Assembly (NCBI GenBank): GCA_020746995.1
Contig: JAGPXD010000001.1
Location: 5,208,001-5,272,000 of the forward strand
Direction of reading: 5' to 3'
Length of the DNA: 64,000 nt
Source of the DNA: Plectosphaerella cucumerina
Lineage: Eukaryota; Ascomycota; Sordariomycetes; Glomerellales; Plectosphaerellaceae
Part shown: positions 21,295-32,771 of the stretch, in pieces
How the letters are laid out: every line of letters starts with the position of its first letter
Numbering within the stretch: position 1 is the first letter of the stretch
The notes under the pieces: generated by a model
Seen by the model: the letters and a program-made list of their open reading frames with translations, nothing else
Database searches by the model: none
Told to the model about the DNA's origin: nothing
Program-made: the position numbers and the translations under genes

Positions 21295-22512
21295 ATGAAG
21301 GCGCCTGCCACCGTCCTGGCGGTCCTCTTCGGACTCGTCCAGGTTTCCAGCGCCGCTCTGGCCGTCGAGGCCGCCGCCCCTGACGCCAAGTTCGAGCTGA
21401 AGCCTGTCCCACACCACGAGGGCGAGCCTCCTGTGCACGTCGAGTACTGGAACGACAAGATCAAGGCCGAGGCCTCCAAGAAGGAGTCGTCCAAGATCGA
21501 GGAGACGACCAAGGACAAGAAGGAGACCTTCAAGTGCGAGGACGACTACTGCCGCGGCCACTTCCACCGCGAGGGCTGCAAGCACTGCCGCGAGACTCGC
21601 CGCGTCGAGGAGCACAAGAAGGAGGAGCAGAAGAAGTACGAGTGCAGCTCCGAGCACTGCCGCGCCGACTACAAGCGCCCCGGCTGCCACCACTGCCCCA
21701 AGCTCCGTGAGCACAAGCACCACGAGCACAAGCACCACGGCCACCACGGACACGTCCACCACCACGAGGAGCCCAAGCACCACCGCCATGAGTGCGCCTC
21801 AGACTTCTGCGAGAAGAACAAGAAGCACGAGAGCTGCTCGCACTGCCACGAGGTCAAGTTCGAGTACAAGACGTGCCACTCCAACTTCTGCCGCGAGAAT
21901 CACGGCCACAAGGAGTGCTCGCACTGCTACAAGAAGCCCGAGCACAAGCACCACCACCACCACGGCCACAAGCACCACGACGAGAAGAAGAAGGAGTGCG
22001 AGTCCCACCACTGCAAGGGCCACTTTGAGCGCCACGGATGCCAGCACTGCCACAAGAAGACCAGCGGCCACCGCGAGTACCGCGAGTACTACTCCCGCAA
22101 GCACTTCCGCAAGCTGTCGTGCAAGTCGGAGACGTGCAAGAAGGACATCCGCAAGGAGGAGTGCAAGCACTGCGTCGAGGAGCCCAAGAAGGAGGTCGTC
22201 AAGGAGGTCAAGAAGTGCCCCGAGGCTCCTTGCCCTGCTCCCGCCCCTGCTCCCAAGCCCGCCCCTGCTCCTGCTCCTGCTCCTGCTCCCGCCCCGGCTC
22301 CCGCTCCTAAGCCTGCCCCTGCCCCTGCTCCCGCCCCGGCCCCGGCTCCTGCTCCCGCTCCTGCCCCGGCCCCGGCCCCTGCTCCTAAGCCGGTCCCCGC
22401 TCCCGCCCCGGAGCCCGAGAAGCCCGTGCCCGTGACCACCAGCGCCGGCACCCGCAGCCAGGCCATCTCCGGCCTCGCCGCCGTCGGCCTGATGGCCCTT
22501 GCCGCCTTCTAA
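21295..22512 (+). CDS. Secreted Cys/His-rich repeat protein with Pro-Ala stalk and GPI-like tail
   Basis: A 405-residue protein in one exon; I do not recognise a named family. Residues 1-20 are a signal peptide (MKAPATVLAVLFGLVQVSSA). After a Glu/Lys-rich piece come six modules with exact spacing CX4CX8CX2C, starting near residues 81, 117, 167, 194, 235 and 276; a seventh partial unit CPEAPC follows. The linkers are packed with histidine (for example EHKHHEHKHHGHHGHVHHH at about 140-160, and HKHHHHHGHKHH). Then comes a (PA)n-rich stalk of about 65 residues, a short TTSAGTRSQ hinge and a hydrophobic end typical of a GPI signal. The Cys/His content suggests metal binding (zinc or copper) at the wall; disulfide-linked modules are the alternative. 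The frame continues 28 codons upstream, but the ATG at 21295 gives the signal peptide. Confidence 0.85.
   Translation: MKAPATVLAVLFGLVQVSSAALAVEAAAPDAKFELKPVPHHEGEPPVHVEYWNDKIKAEASKKESSKIEETTKDKKETFKCEDDYCRGHFHREGCKHCRETRRVEEHKKEEQKKYECSSEHCRADYKRPGCHHCPKLREHKHHEHKHHGHHGHVHHHEEPKHHRHECASDFCEKNKKHESCSHCHEVKFEYKTCHSNFCRENHGHKECSHCYKKPEHKHHHHHGHKHHDEKKKECESHHCKGHFERHGCQHCHKKTSGHREYREYYSRKHFRKLSCKSETCKKDIRKEECKHCVEEPKKEVVKEVKKCPEAPCPAPAPAPKPAPAPAPAPAPAPAPAPKPAPAPAPAPAPAPAPAPAPAPAPAPKPVPAPAPEPEKPVPVTTSAGTRSQAISGLAAVGLMALAAF
21535..22173 (+). repeat. Six tandem CX4CX8CX2C coding modules
   Basis: Protein-level repeat inside the secreted gene. All six units keep identical cysteine spacing while the residues between, and the linker lengths (9 to about 32 residues), differ. 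This points to old duplications under constraint rather than a recent expansion. Confidence 0.9.
22234..22418 (+). repeat. Pro-Ala coding repeat (stalk)
   Basis: Repeating CCTGCT/CCCGCC-type hexamers encoding PAPAPA with occasional Lys. Mixed codons at DNA level argue against pure slippage. Confidence 0.9.
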
Positions 22513-23173
22513 GCGCTTCCATCATAAGATGCGCCGCAGAGGGAACAAGAGGTCACGCCAGGCACAAGCAGTCGAGGGGGTTAGGAAGGGAAGGGGACAG
22601 GTCTTAATGCATGGATCACCACGCCTGGTCTCCTCCTCTACCAATCACCATCACACTCATTCGCCCAAGAGGCATCATCTCGGCTGGCTTGGAAAGTCTC
22701 CCATCTGTGTTTTTTGCTGTTTTGAACAGAATTGGGTCCGCAAAAGCGTGGCAGAAGGGCTGTCTCTTCCATGATATGCAAAAAGGGGAATCCGGTGGAA
22801 TTGTACCTAGCACGCAGTTATAGGTCCGACAGCCCAGATAGAACGAACCCAACCATGTTTTCAGCATTTCAACTGTTACTCACCGAATGTATTCGGCCGC
22901 CGCTCGTATGCCGAGCCGAGACTGGCCACGAGCGGCTGTCCTTGTGATGCTGCTGCGTGGTGCGAAATCGTGCATGGGGATGGCGCAACCGTCTGTCCAT
23001 ATGCACACTACTGCTCCCTGCCTCCCCCCGGCCGGGCCGATGAGCGGGGGTGATGAACGACGGCCGACGACGCTTCTCCGCATTCGATCGACGAGCCGAG
23101 TATATATGCCGATCGACTCCCTTGCTTCCAGTCCCAAATCCAACGCAGTTTCACCATCCTCTCCACCATCGCC
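22513..23173. other. Intergenic before the O-methyltransferase gene
   Basis: Holds the 3' end of the secreted gene and the O-methyltransferase promoter. Only the TATA box below is notable. Confidence 0.5.
23100..23107 (+). promoter_or_regulatory. TATA box of the O-methyltransferase gene
   Basis: GTATATAT 67-74 bp before the ATG, followed by CAGTTTCACCATCC and a CT-rich start region. Confidence 0.55.
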
Positions 23174-24176
23174 ATGAAGTCAAACGCCCCGGTCCTCTAC
23201 CCCAACGAGCAGGTTAGTAGGTATTGATATTGGCCTTACCTTCGGCTAACGGGAACAGGTAACCCAACGGGTGACCGACTACTCGTCCGAGCACTCGACG
23301 CCGCTCCCCCAGCACATCGTCGACTACCATGCCCGCATCGTCGGCTCGAGGGCCGACTCGAACCTGATGATCAGCGATTTCCAGGCGCAGAACCACATCT
23401 GGCTGGCCAAGCTCATCGGCGCCAAGAGGGGTAAACATTCATCCCCTGGGGAAGCTACGTAAGCTAACGAGCCATGTCCCTCGCAGTGCTGGAGATCGGC
23501 GTCTATGTCGGCTACTCGGCCCTGGTATGGTCCCACGCCGTCGGCCCGGAGGGCTCCGTCACGGGGCTGGAGTTCTCGGAGGATTACGCCAAGCTGGCCC
23601 GGGAGTCGTTCGCCGAGACGGGGGTGAGCAACATCGAGGTCGTTGTGGGCGATGCACTCGAGACGTGAGTTCATGTGAGGAGAGTCAAGCGAGCTTTGGC
23701 TGATACATCCCAGCCTTCCGGCGCTCAACCCTGCTGAGCCATACGATCTCATCTTCATCGGTACATCTCATCACCCTCTCTTCGTGAACAGCATCATTGA
23801 CCTTGCACAGACGCCAACAAGTCCGGATACCCCAAGTATCTCGAGACCATCCTCGAGCGTTCCGCTCCTGGTTCTTCAAACCGTATCCTCCGTCCCGGCG
23901 GCCTCATCGTCGCCGATGTAAGTCCCTCGTCCTCCAACAACATGTAAAACACTGATTAAAAATCCCCAGAACGTCCTCCGCAGGGGCATCGTCGCCGACG
24001 ACAGCGATAATAATCCCTGGGTCCCCAAAGAGAAAAACGAGCGGGCCCAGTACGGCAAGTCCACTGACATCGAGCTGCTGCGGGTATACAACAAGATCGT
24101 CATAGAGAGCCCCCGGCTCGACGTCTTCCTCCTCCCTCTCTTCGACGGCGTCAACCTCGCGCGGCTGGTAGACTAA
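23174..24176 (+). CDS. SAM-dependent O-methyltransferase, caffeoyl-CoA type
   Basis: A 249-residue enzyme in six exons: 23174..23212, 23259..23430, 23487..23664, 23714..23760, 23811..23917, 23970..24176. All junctions agree in phase. It belongs to the Methyltransf_3 (CCoAOMT-like) class. The SAM motif is VLEIGVYVGYSALVW (about 58-72) with LEFSEDY after it. The metal-site residues of the class are present: Asp146 in DANK and Asp181-Asn182 in VADNVL. It would methylate a small catechol-like substrate in the cytosol using a divalent metal; the substrate cannot be told. Five introns in 750 coding bases is dense. The neighbours do not make a metabolic cluster. Confidence 0.92.
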
Positions 24177-25032
24177 TTACCCGGCCCGCTGTGATGAAAG
24201 CAGGGAAGTTTGAGCAAACACCAGAGAATAGGGAAACCAGATGCCTGGATTGTCTCGGTACATGAGGGTTGTTGAATATACAATGAACCCGCCTTCTTTC
24301 CACCTCTTTTGCCCCGTCCTGTCCGTGCCCTCTCCGTCTTGACTTCCAGTCAAAGCAAGATGCCAAGGCTTCTGAACCGGCCCGTCCCGCTGAAGAGGTT
24401 CTGGCCCGGCTGCCCCAGACCACATCTCTTTGTCTGCGGTTCCCCGCCGTCTTCAACAGACTCGTCTGAACTCTGTGACAAAGACTTCTGTTCAAGACCT
24501 TGGGACCTGGTGCCCTCAATGCAATGTTGTTTTAGTCCAAGCTACCCGACTCACCGTCCTTGTATACCATCCAGCTTGGAGATGTTGCCGCCACATCTCG
24601 GGGAGCCGCCTTGTTGTCGAACAACTTGCCCATTGACCATGAATGCAGGATCCCATGAAAGTTTCTTTTCCTTTTCCCTCTTCTTCCACCAATCCATACA
24701 TCTCACACAGCTGATGGTGGAATCTGAACACACAGGGAGTTCACGCCGTAGCCTTGCCAGGCGCGTCCCAGACCTGTCCCAGAGACCATGTACTCAGGAC
24801 TATTCGACTGTTGCAGAAAGATGAGAATGGGTATATCTGAGCAGATGCCCTCGTCTCTCTGTCGATTGTCACAATAGCAATCCACAAAGTCGAAGGCATC
24901 CCAACAGCTTCTTCAACACGAGAAGCTCTTCAGCATCTTCTCCAGTCAGTCCCTCTCCATCCCCTTGTTAATCTCATTCCCAGAAAGCTCATTTGGTCAG
25001 TCGAAACCGTCTCGAGCATACCTTAACCCAAC
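24177..25032. other. Intergenic after the O-methyltransferase
   Basis: No gene recognised. The last 100 bp are a CT-rich leader before the next ATG. Confidence 0.5.
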
Positions 25033-25734
25033 ATGTGTCTCGCCGAGAACCGCTACTACCCTGCCTGCGGATGCTGGGTCGGCCATGAGGTCATCTCGCC
25101 CTGCATCCGGCGACACGGCGGCATCGGAGGTAAGTGCCGCGAGCTCGTCGTCGAAGGCGTCCTCCGCAAGCCTGGTCGCTGTCTCCCATGCCGGCGCAAG
25201 GACCGTCCGCAGCTCAGCGCCGTGGGCCGTCAGCTCTCGAGCTTCATGACCGAGATCAACGAGAGCGCCCGCATCCGTGACCTGGAATACTCGACCAAGC
25301 GACGCAAATCCCTCAACAGCTTCGGCAGCGCCGAGACCCTCGTGACCCCTGAGCCCACCCCCAAGGACAACTGGTACAAGGATACCAACTACAACCACCA
25401 GTCGCTTGAAAGCAACGACTCCCTCGCTCTTCTGGATGAAGAGAAATCCAACAGCCAGCAAGTGCAGGCAGATGGCGATGTGAACCAGTACTTGACGCTC
25501 AGCCGGTACCTGCAACTTTACAGCCCGTCGCAATCCCGATCGTGGTACCACGTTGCAGCCGGCCCCCCGGCCCCGTTCGACACCGACGCCGAGGAATGGG
25601 AAATGGAAGGCGAGTTCCTTCTCGGCGGGCCGGCAGCGCAGGATGATGATGAGAAAGAAGACAAGGTTGGACAAGCCGCATCCGCCGAGGCGCGGCGCAA
25701 GAAGCGCAGGTGCTGTGGCTGTGTCCCGTCCTGA
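25033..25734 (+). CDS. Hypothetical protein with N-terminal cysteine cluster and CCGC tail
   Basis: A 233-residue protein in one exon; family not recognised by name. The first 55 residues carry seven cysteines (C2, C12, C14, C24, C35, C50, C53), a layout seen in short fungal proteins of unknown role that begin MCL and may bind zinc. The middle is polar and Ser/Asn-rich (STKRRKSLNSFGSAET, QSLESNDSLALLDEE). The end is acidic, then strongly basic with clustered cysteines (RRKKRRCCGCVPS). Such a basic-plus-cysteine tail could be palmitoylated and hold the protein on a membrane (inference). There is no signal peptide. The ATG at 25033 lies just after a pyrimidine-rich leader. Confidence 0.62.
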   Translation: MCLAENRYYPACGCWVGHEVISPCIRRHGGIGGKCRELVVEGVLRKPGRCLPCRRKDRPQLSAVGRQLSSFMTEINESARIRDLEYSTKRRKSLNSFGSAETLVTPEPTPKDNWYKDTNYNHQSLESNDSLALLDEEKSNSQQVQADGDVNQYLTLSRYLQLYSPSQSRSWYHVAAGPPAPFDTDAEEWEMEGEFLLGGPAAQDDDEKEDKVGQAASAEARRKKRRCCGCVPS

Positions 25735-28700
25735 GGGACCAACAATGTCGGCCATTTGCATGCACGCCATTTCCTGCGCCTGTCCTCGATATTCCCTGGA
25801 ATCCTTCCAGACGCGCTGCACAGTGCCGCGGCCTTTGTTCAGGGCCAGGCAGGGAGTCGAGACCAGGTTGGACACGGGCCGACACGAGACGGATCACTCT
25901 GCCACAATATGGGAGCGGCAACCTGTGCAACTGCAACCTCCCATGCAGGCAGCCAGCATGCATCTCGGTAAGTGCCACCCGGGTCAGACGGACAAGATGC
26001 GCCTGCCCCCTTCCAGGAACTGTGCGGCGGCCAGAGGATTCTTCCCCCTTGCATGCTCTTTGTTTGTCCTGCTGGTCGGGAGATGCAAACAACACTCGCC
26101 CTGCGCAGGCCGGGCCTGGCCTCCTCCTCCATTGCGTGCATTGAGAGCCCGTCGAGTGAGCCTCGCCCATGCAAGTCATCCTGCAGCCACATGTCGCCAG
26201 AGTGACCGCAGGTTTTTGTGACACGGTGTTCCCCAGGTGAACTGTGATTCTCATATCAATCGGTGGAACATAGAAGGGGTGTTTGGCTAGTAGCATCCGT
26301 GGGTACTGTCCTTTCCAGAAGGAAGATTATCAATGTGGTTTGCCAGAAGAGGAACTGGATGCGGGGGAACGAGGGAAATGGGCATTGCGTGCTTGTCAAA
26401 TTGTCAATGGAGAGGGAGAAGGGATGATACAATACAATACCTCAGTGCGTTTGAGACCAATCGTGATGTTCCCCTGGTGATCTCGGTCCAATCCCTATTG
26501 ATGCTGCTCGCCGAATCGAGCCTGAATCGTAGATGTAAGCAATCCGAACAGCCTGCATCATAAGGTCTCATCCATTGGCTGCCCAAGGAGCTTTGCAACG
26601 TCCACCTGAGCTACTGGTGCCACTGTCGTTTCCCAGGGTTGCAGGCGCGGCATGGGCCTCCAGTAGGGCTCGAGCGTAGGTCGTAGTCGAGTCGAGGGGA
26701 TCATGGGAGCTGCCCCTATCACGTCGTATCGTGAGTGTGCCTCAATCGAGCTTGAAGCTCGGGGCCTCGGATCGCGCCAACGACCGCAGGGCGCGCGCCC
26801 GACACGGCGTCCTGGGACCAGACGCCACCTGCCATGCATCGGACGGGTTGGAACCCAACTGCTCGGCTCTCCTGGACTCCTCATCCTCATCCTCATCCTT
26901 TCAACAGCCCTGCCACGATCGACCGCGCGGCTCTTCTCCCAACGGACCCAACCCTTTCATGTCAGAAGACTAGTCAAGGTCCCCAACACCAAAACAAACA
27001 ACCTGGAGCCGCCGCTACTGGTAGCTGCATGATCAGCCTTGATCGGAAGCTGGCTCATCTCGGCCAGCGATTAATCCGGCGCCGTCCCTGATCTTGGATG
27101 GGGGGGCCAGGCATCCAGGGGCAAAGAGACTTGCGCAAAGGCCTCGTCCTCAGGCGCCAACGACGTCGCTTGTCGTGGCGCCGGGACAGACGCCGAGGGG
27201 TGACCAGCTGCACGGGAGGCACTTGTGGCGCGCCAGGCCGACAAGAGCGACAGCGCCGTCCCCAGCAGGCCTGAGTCTCTGAGTGGAGGAGAACCCGGAC
27301 CCAAAGGCTAAAAGGGGCAGAAGACGCTTCGATCAAAGACAAACGACTTGGGAGCGAACTACTCGCGGCAAGTCGCGGGTGGCCAACGACATCTACTCGT
27401 AGAGTCGTCAGCGGCGACCATCAGAGAGATTTGCAGACGCGGCATGCCGAAGATCTGACCTGCCGCTTGCTTTTTTGGAGTGAGCCACGGGCTTGCAGAA
27501 CTGCCATCCAGGCGATAGTTACCGTGGACGTCCGGGACATCTCATCTGGGAGGGACGTGCCACCAAGTCACTGTGACGGGCGGGGGGATGATCGGCTCTG
27601 ATCTGCGGCTGGTTCATCGATGAATCGGGGCCCAAACGGCAAATCCCTGTCGAAGTCGAGCATGATACTCGCTTGACACCTGCGGCGGGAAGCCGAGAAG
27701 AAGGCTCCGCCTTCCGAGTACTGAGAGAGGCTGCCAGTCCATCGACGACGGGTCAGTCGATCAATACAATGGGCCGCGGCACTCTTGGTTGGTGTCGATG
27801 TCTCAGTTCCGAACCAGCCGTGTAGACCAGTGACCCAGTGCCTCGTCATGACAAGCGGCGCATTGAGACATGGCGCGAGGGCGGGCGGCAAAGCGACGGA
27901 TGGGCTGAGCCAGCCGTTGATGTGTGAGTACTGTACAGGCATAATGCTGCCGCCCGCCCGTCCCAGCTGACGGCCGAAAAGGAAGACGACTTGGCGGACT
28001 GGCCTGTGTGTTGAATATGGTGCTTGTGATGGCTGCACTCGATGTTTGTCTCTCCATTATGGGTATGGTGGCTGGCGCAGACCGCAGGCCGTACAAGTAT
28101 GTCCATTCACAAGTACGTTCGTCATCTGTTGCGGCTTGATGAAGGAGAACCGTCGGCGGATGTGATCGACGCCTGTTTAGCCCCAGCAATGGCTCCTCCC
28201 CTTGGCAGCTGGCTTCTCGTCTATCGGCCTGCTGGCAACGGCGACTCGTCAACTCGCACGCGCCCGCGTCGGGTTCGCGTCATCTGGAAATCATGAGCTA
28301 TCCCCGCCGAGGATAGGGGTCGTCGTTGCGTTGCTGTGGCGAGCTCGAGTCGCGCCCGAGTCATGAAAGAGGATCCGAATCCAAGTCTGTGGAGCTCGGC
28401 CGATACACCATGCTCCTTGACATGTCCAGGGCCCCCCAGGATGGAGCGATGGAGACGTTAGACCCCATCAGGGCCATCACGAGAGCTGCCCGGCGCTCGG
28501 CCGTGCTGAGGACAAAGACCCGAGAAGAGAAAGCTTGGCCCGTGAGCCGCCAACGAACGAGTCCGAGACATGGCCGTCATAGGTAGGCACCGCAACGGTG
28601 TGGAATGCCATTGATACGAACTGCAGGTGCGTCGTTCGTCCTTGGGGAAGCCGGGCGCAGGAGGGCCGAGGCACGTGGACCGAAGGCTGTCGCGGTGCAA

Positions 28701-30729
28701 TCGAGGGGCAGTGAGCGAGTCAGAGCCTACCATTCGCCCAAAACGCGCTGCTTCAGCTAGAGCTGTGATCTCAAAGCAGCTGCCCACAGCCTGCGCGGCA
28801 CGAGTCGCCATAGCTTCGAGGGTGTGGGTGGTCGGAGTCAGTTGGGCAAACCTCCGCAGGTTGCATGATGCGTGCGTCGTCGTTCTTCTCCCTTGCATCA
28901 GAAAACAGGACGACGGACGTTGAAAGCGGGTGGCGGATGGATATCAGACGGGGGGACGGATTCAGACGGAGGTGGTGGGTGGATAGAAGCGACGCAAGTG
29001 ACGATGCACGAGAAAGGAGGTGGGTGCAGACCACCTGGCGCAGGCAGCATCGATAGATGAAAAAAGGGGACGACAACGGCCAGGGACGGGGGCCGGAGCC
29101 GGGGTTGGGGGCCGCATGCGACAGGGATGCTCCTTCCATCAAGCTCCAGTGCTCCAGCGTGCTGCCATCCCTGCTGGCGTGTTCCATCAGAAGGCACCCC
29201 CGTCGACCACGAGGCCGCTACCGTGTCAGGACAGGGCAGGACTCGGCGGAGGCATTCCAGCGATTCCAGTGAGGCTGCAGGCGGCGGGCGGCGGGAAGCG
29301 ACCACCGGCGATGTTCCCAGACAGCGCACCTCAGCTGCTACTGTACCTTGGTCGTGCCTGCCTCGGTCACCACGCAACACAGGGCAAGTGCCTCTATAAA
29401 GGTACTGTAACTCAAGTCGGGGAACCCGAAAGGCACAGTACAACGACGGAATGCGGACGGGACGGGCCAGGCACCAAAGGGGCAGGTGCGACCGGCAATC
29501 TTGGGACGCACATGGGAAGCCAGTTAGTTAGTCGGCCAGATGCGGGCAGTCAACCTCGAATATACCTAGGACGTCTACAGTACCAGTATATCTCGACGTT
29601 TGACGTTGCAAGCGTGCGGAGGACACTCTCGTCCCTGGAGTCGACGCCGGTTGATGTGCTAGATGGGGTAGGAGCTGGGTCCGTCGTCGTCGGCGTGATG
29701 CGATGTGATGTGATGGATGGGCAGCAGCAGCCGATGCACTGGCATCTCCACATGGCGGGCCTGCCTGGCAGTGGACACCGGCACCATCGAAACACTCAAC
29801 GGGCCACGGACACGGACGACAAACAAAACGAGGAAACGCAATTTTGATGAAAGGATAGCCCAGGTGGGTGCTGCAAACTGCTGATAATCAGGCCACGCCG
29901 CAACTCCCCTCACTCGCCGAGCAGCCGGACGCCCGTCGCCTGTTGCTCTCGTTTGGTGGGAAACCCCGTTTTCAAGGGCACCCGGCCGGGGAATTTCCCC
30001 TGCTTCCTTCCCCCCCTGCTGCGCCGTCCCTCGCAACCGTGGTGCAGACAGCTCCAGCTCCAGCGTCCCGGTGCCCCTGCCTTTCTCCCATCGCCCCCTG
30101 CCGACTGCCCCCCCCATCTGATTGTTCCCCGCTAATCCCGTTGCGGACTGCCGTGGCGCCACAAGCTCAGTCGGACCATTCCCGCAGCGGCCTAGTGCGG
30201 TCAGGGTGCTGGCACAAATCTGAAATGAACTTCAGATCGACTTTCTGGCACTTTGGATCTGCGGTCGCACGCGGTCATTCCTTTAGGACTTGCTCCGGGG
30301 CAGAATTGGCGGCGGGCGTTGCACTTGGGGGGCTTCCGGAGGCGGCGGCCGCCGAGCTTCAGCTCGCTCGGAGCTTGACGGATCAGGGAGCAGTTCTTCA
30401 GCAAGCAATGGCTATTGCCGCTTGCCGTGCTCTGTTGAAGACGTTGCTCCAAGCTGGCTGATCACTTGGGCCGCTCTGCTGTCCGTACTTGTACTTGAAC
30501 CCAGAGCACTCCCGCTGAACGTCCTGCCCGCCATTGCAAGTCGGAGCTCAGGCACCGGACTGGTCCCTTCAGGTGACGGGACCGACCTGACCTGAGCCAA
30601 GATGGTCGACCTGCGCCAACAGAGGCAAGGTGCTTGCAGCGCGCAGGTGTGCGTGCGTGCGTGCCTGCAGTGGAAAACGTGATGCCCCTCCGGCAATTCA
30701 GCCCCCCTGATACGGTACTTGCGATGCGT

Positions 30730-30751
30730 GCGTGCTGCTGCTGCTGCTGGT
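30730..30751. repeat. (GCT)n trinucleotide repeat
   Basis: Six to seven GCT units in non-coding DNA, near GTGC/GCGT-type short repeats at about 30,645-30,665. Confidence 0.85.
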
Positions 30752-30950
30752 GACCGATGCACCCAGCCAAGCGCCGGCTGGCCAGACCCCCAAAACGAAC
30801 CGAGGTGGCTGCCGGTGAGCAGTGTTTCTCGCCTGCGGTGCTGACTAGGAAGGGGCCGGAAGCAAACAAGCAAGCAAGCCATTACGCCCATCATCCATCA
30901 ACCACAAGCCCGTCCGTCCCGTCTGCTGTTGATCACTTTCGTTTCTGATG

Positions 30951-30974
30951 TTCTCTCTCTCTCTCTCTCTCTCT
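30951..30974. repeat. (TC)n microsatellite
   Basis: Twelve TC dinucleotides, read directly. Confidence 0.95.
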
Positions 30975-31917
30975 GTTGGGCAGGATGTCGCAACTTGGTA
31001 ATCTGCAGCACGGCGGGGAGGAGGGACCTTCTGCGAAGCTACCTGTCGCTAGCGTTGCGTGCGCCCACACCCCCCATTAGATTAGCCCTCGTAGCGTTCC
31101 GCCCGTCTGTCAGTCAGTTCGTTGCGCTGCCTGACTCCGTGGTTTGGCTTTTGGCTTTATGGACGGTATCCTCATGTCCCTTGGTCCCATCCATCCGTCA
31201 CAGGCTCACAGACACTCCGGCCCAGGCCAGGCCAGCCCGAGCTTGAGTCTGAGCCCGGTTCGTTCAAGCCACCGGCGTGCCGCCAGTCAGTCCGCAATCA
31301 TCAACATCTCATCTTGGCAGGCCATTTGTTCGTTCGGTCAGGCGAGGCGGCGGGCAGACAGACGACAGCAATCATCCATCACCGTTCTGCTCCTGCCCGG
31401 GCGTGGTGAGGTGAGCCAGAGGGGAGGGGGTGAGATGGATGAGTCTTCTCCGCACACGCCCCCCCTCCCGTGCTCCTTCTTCTTCTTCTTCCAGCACTCC
31501 ACAGCACCACTGACATCCCCTGCCCCCCCTTGCTCCTCCCCCCTCTCCGGCCCCCCCTTCCCGCCTATCGCCCATTCCTCTGCCACCTGGGAAAGGCAAG
31601 AGCAGCAGCTGCAGTCAGTCAAGTCAAGCTGCCCCCAGCCCAGCCCAGCCCGGCCCCAGGGACCCCGTCGAGTCTGTCTGCTTCTGCTCGACGCTACCAT
31701 CGAATCCGAAACCACTCCGACGAACGACTTGACTTGACTGGGCTGGACTGGACTGGAACCCTCTTCTTCCGTTGTCCTCCCCCAATCCGTCAATATCCTC
31801 CCCCCTCCCCAGCCTCCAACCTCCTCCGCCAGCATCGGCACCACTCAATTGACCCCGAGGGAGGACAAGACGGCTGGCTGCTGCTTCACCTCTCCTTTTC
31901 CATCATTTTCTCTCTCT

Positions 31918-31963
31918 TCCGCCTCGCCTCGCCTCGCCTAGTCTCGCATCGCATCGCATCGCA
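31918..31963. repeat. Pentanucleotide repeats (GCCTC)n and (GCATC)n
   Basis: Two adjacent short arrays, about four units each, in the pyrimidine-rich leader before the 1390-residue gene. A heptanucleotide GCCCGCT array follows at about 32,334-32,360. Confidence 0.85.
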
Positions 31964-32771
31964 AGAGCCTCCGTCTCTCTCGTTCGCTGCTTTCTTTTCC
32001 GACACGCCCTGTGCATATCCAGCTTCACATGCCCGGCCACCCGACAAAGCTTCCGTAGCCAAGCTCGTCTTCGAATCATCCGAGTTGCTTCCATCGTCGC
32101 CTGCCGTCGCCGGTCCACAAGGCGTAAGTCACTATGCCTGCCGTCTGGTCTGCTCCCGTTCAGCTTCTGCGCCGATCCTGTCCTCCGCTCTCGCCTGCCC
32201 GCTCGCCCGCCCGCCCACCTGCGTGTGTGCTGTCGCACGAAACGACTATTCCTGCAAGACGTGGCGGACCGCGCATGAAATACAACTCACACAATTGGAG
32301 CGGGATCGCCGTCCCCGGCAGCTCGCCCTCGCGCTGCCCGCTGCCCGCTGCCCGCTGCCCGCCGCCGCTCTGCTTGTTCTCTGTCCCTGGTCCTGGTCCT
32401 GGCCTCGGCCGGCCGCGCCCTCCTCGTGCTTTTGTTCCTTCTATTCGACCGTCTTGCCGCGATATCGCTGTTTGTCCGCCGCTAATGACCACCAAGCAAC
32501 GCAGCCTCCCGCGACCGCACACCCCCTTCCAGCCCTCTGCCACCACATGAGCAATTCATCTATTCCTGCAAACAAACAAGTCGACCGCACCAACCGCACA
32601 CCCTCCTGATAGGACGACACTTCCTTGCGCCGCAGCCCGTCCTCTGCCTGTCGACCGGGGCACACTGCCGTCTCACCCCAGACTCGGCGACCTCTGCCGC
32701 CCGCGACCCTAGACCTCGTCTTGCCCCCCTCGTGCCGAAAGGGGCATATACATAATTCCGTGTGGCCCGTC

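Larger units (their letters stand above)
25735..32771. other. 7-kb region without a convincing gene
   Basis: No frame here shows family features, good start context or consistent splice signals. Many overlapping frames on both strands, some above 200 codons, reflect GC-rich composition. The last 1.5 kb is strongly pyrimidine-rich and is probably the promoter and leader of the 1390-residue gene. A GTAAGT donor at 32,124 and a CAG near 32,635 would fit a leader intron. Simple repeats are listed separately. Long non-coding transcripts are possible but not shown. Confidence 0.5.

Noticed and set aside
22234..22418. Tandem DNA repeat or CRISPR-like array
   Set aside because: It is coding (PA)n with mixed codons inside the secreted protein gene.
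31470..32609. 379-codon open frame on the plus strand
   Set aside because: It is pyrimidine-rich low-complexity sequence (Leu/Pro/Ser runs) with no domain, and lies where the leader of the next gene is expected.
32625..32771. N-terminal extension of the 1390-residue protein
   Set aside because: The frame is open, but the first codon is TTG and no ATG precedes 32772. The same holds for the GTG at 17637 (Air-type), the GTG at 47035 (Trm44) and the TTG at 19509 (Orm).
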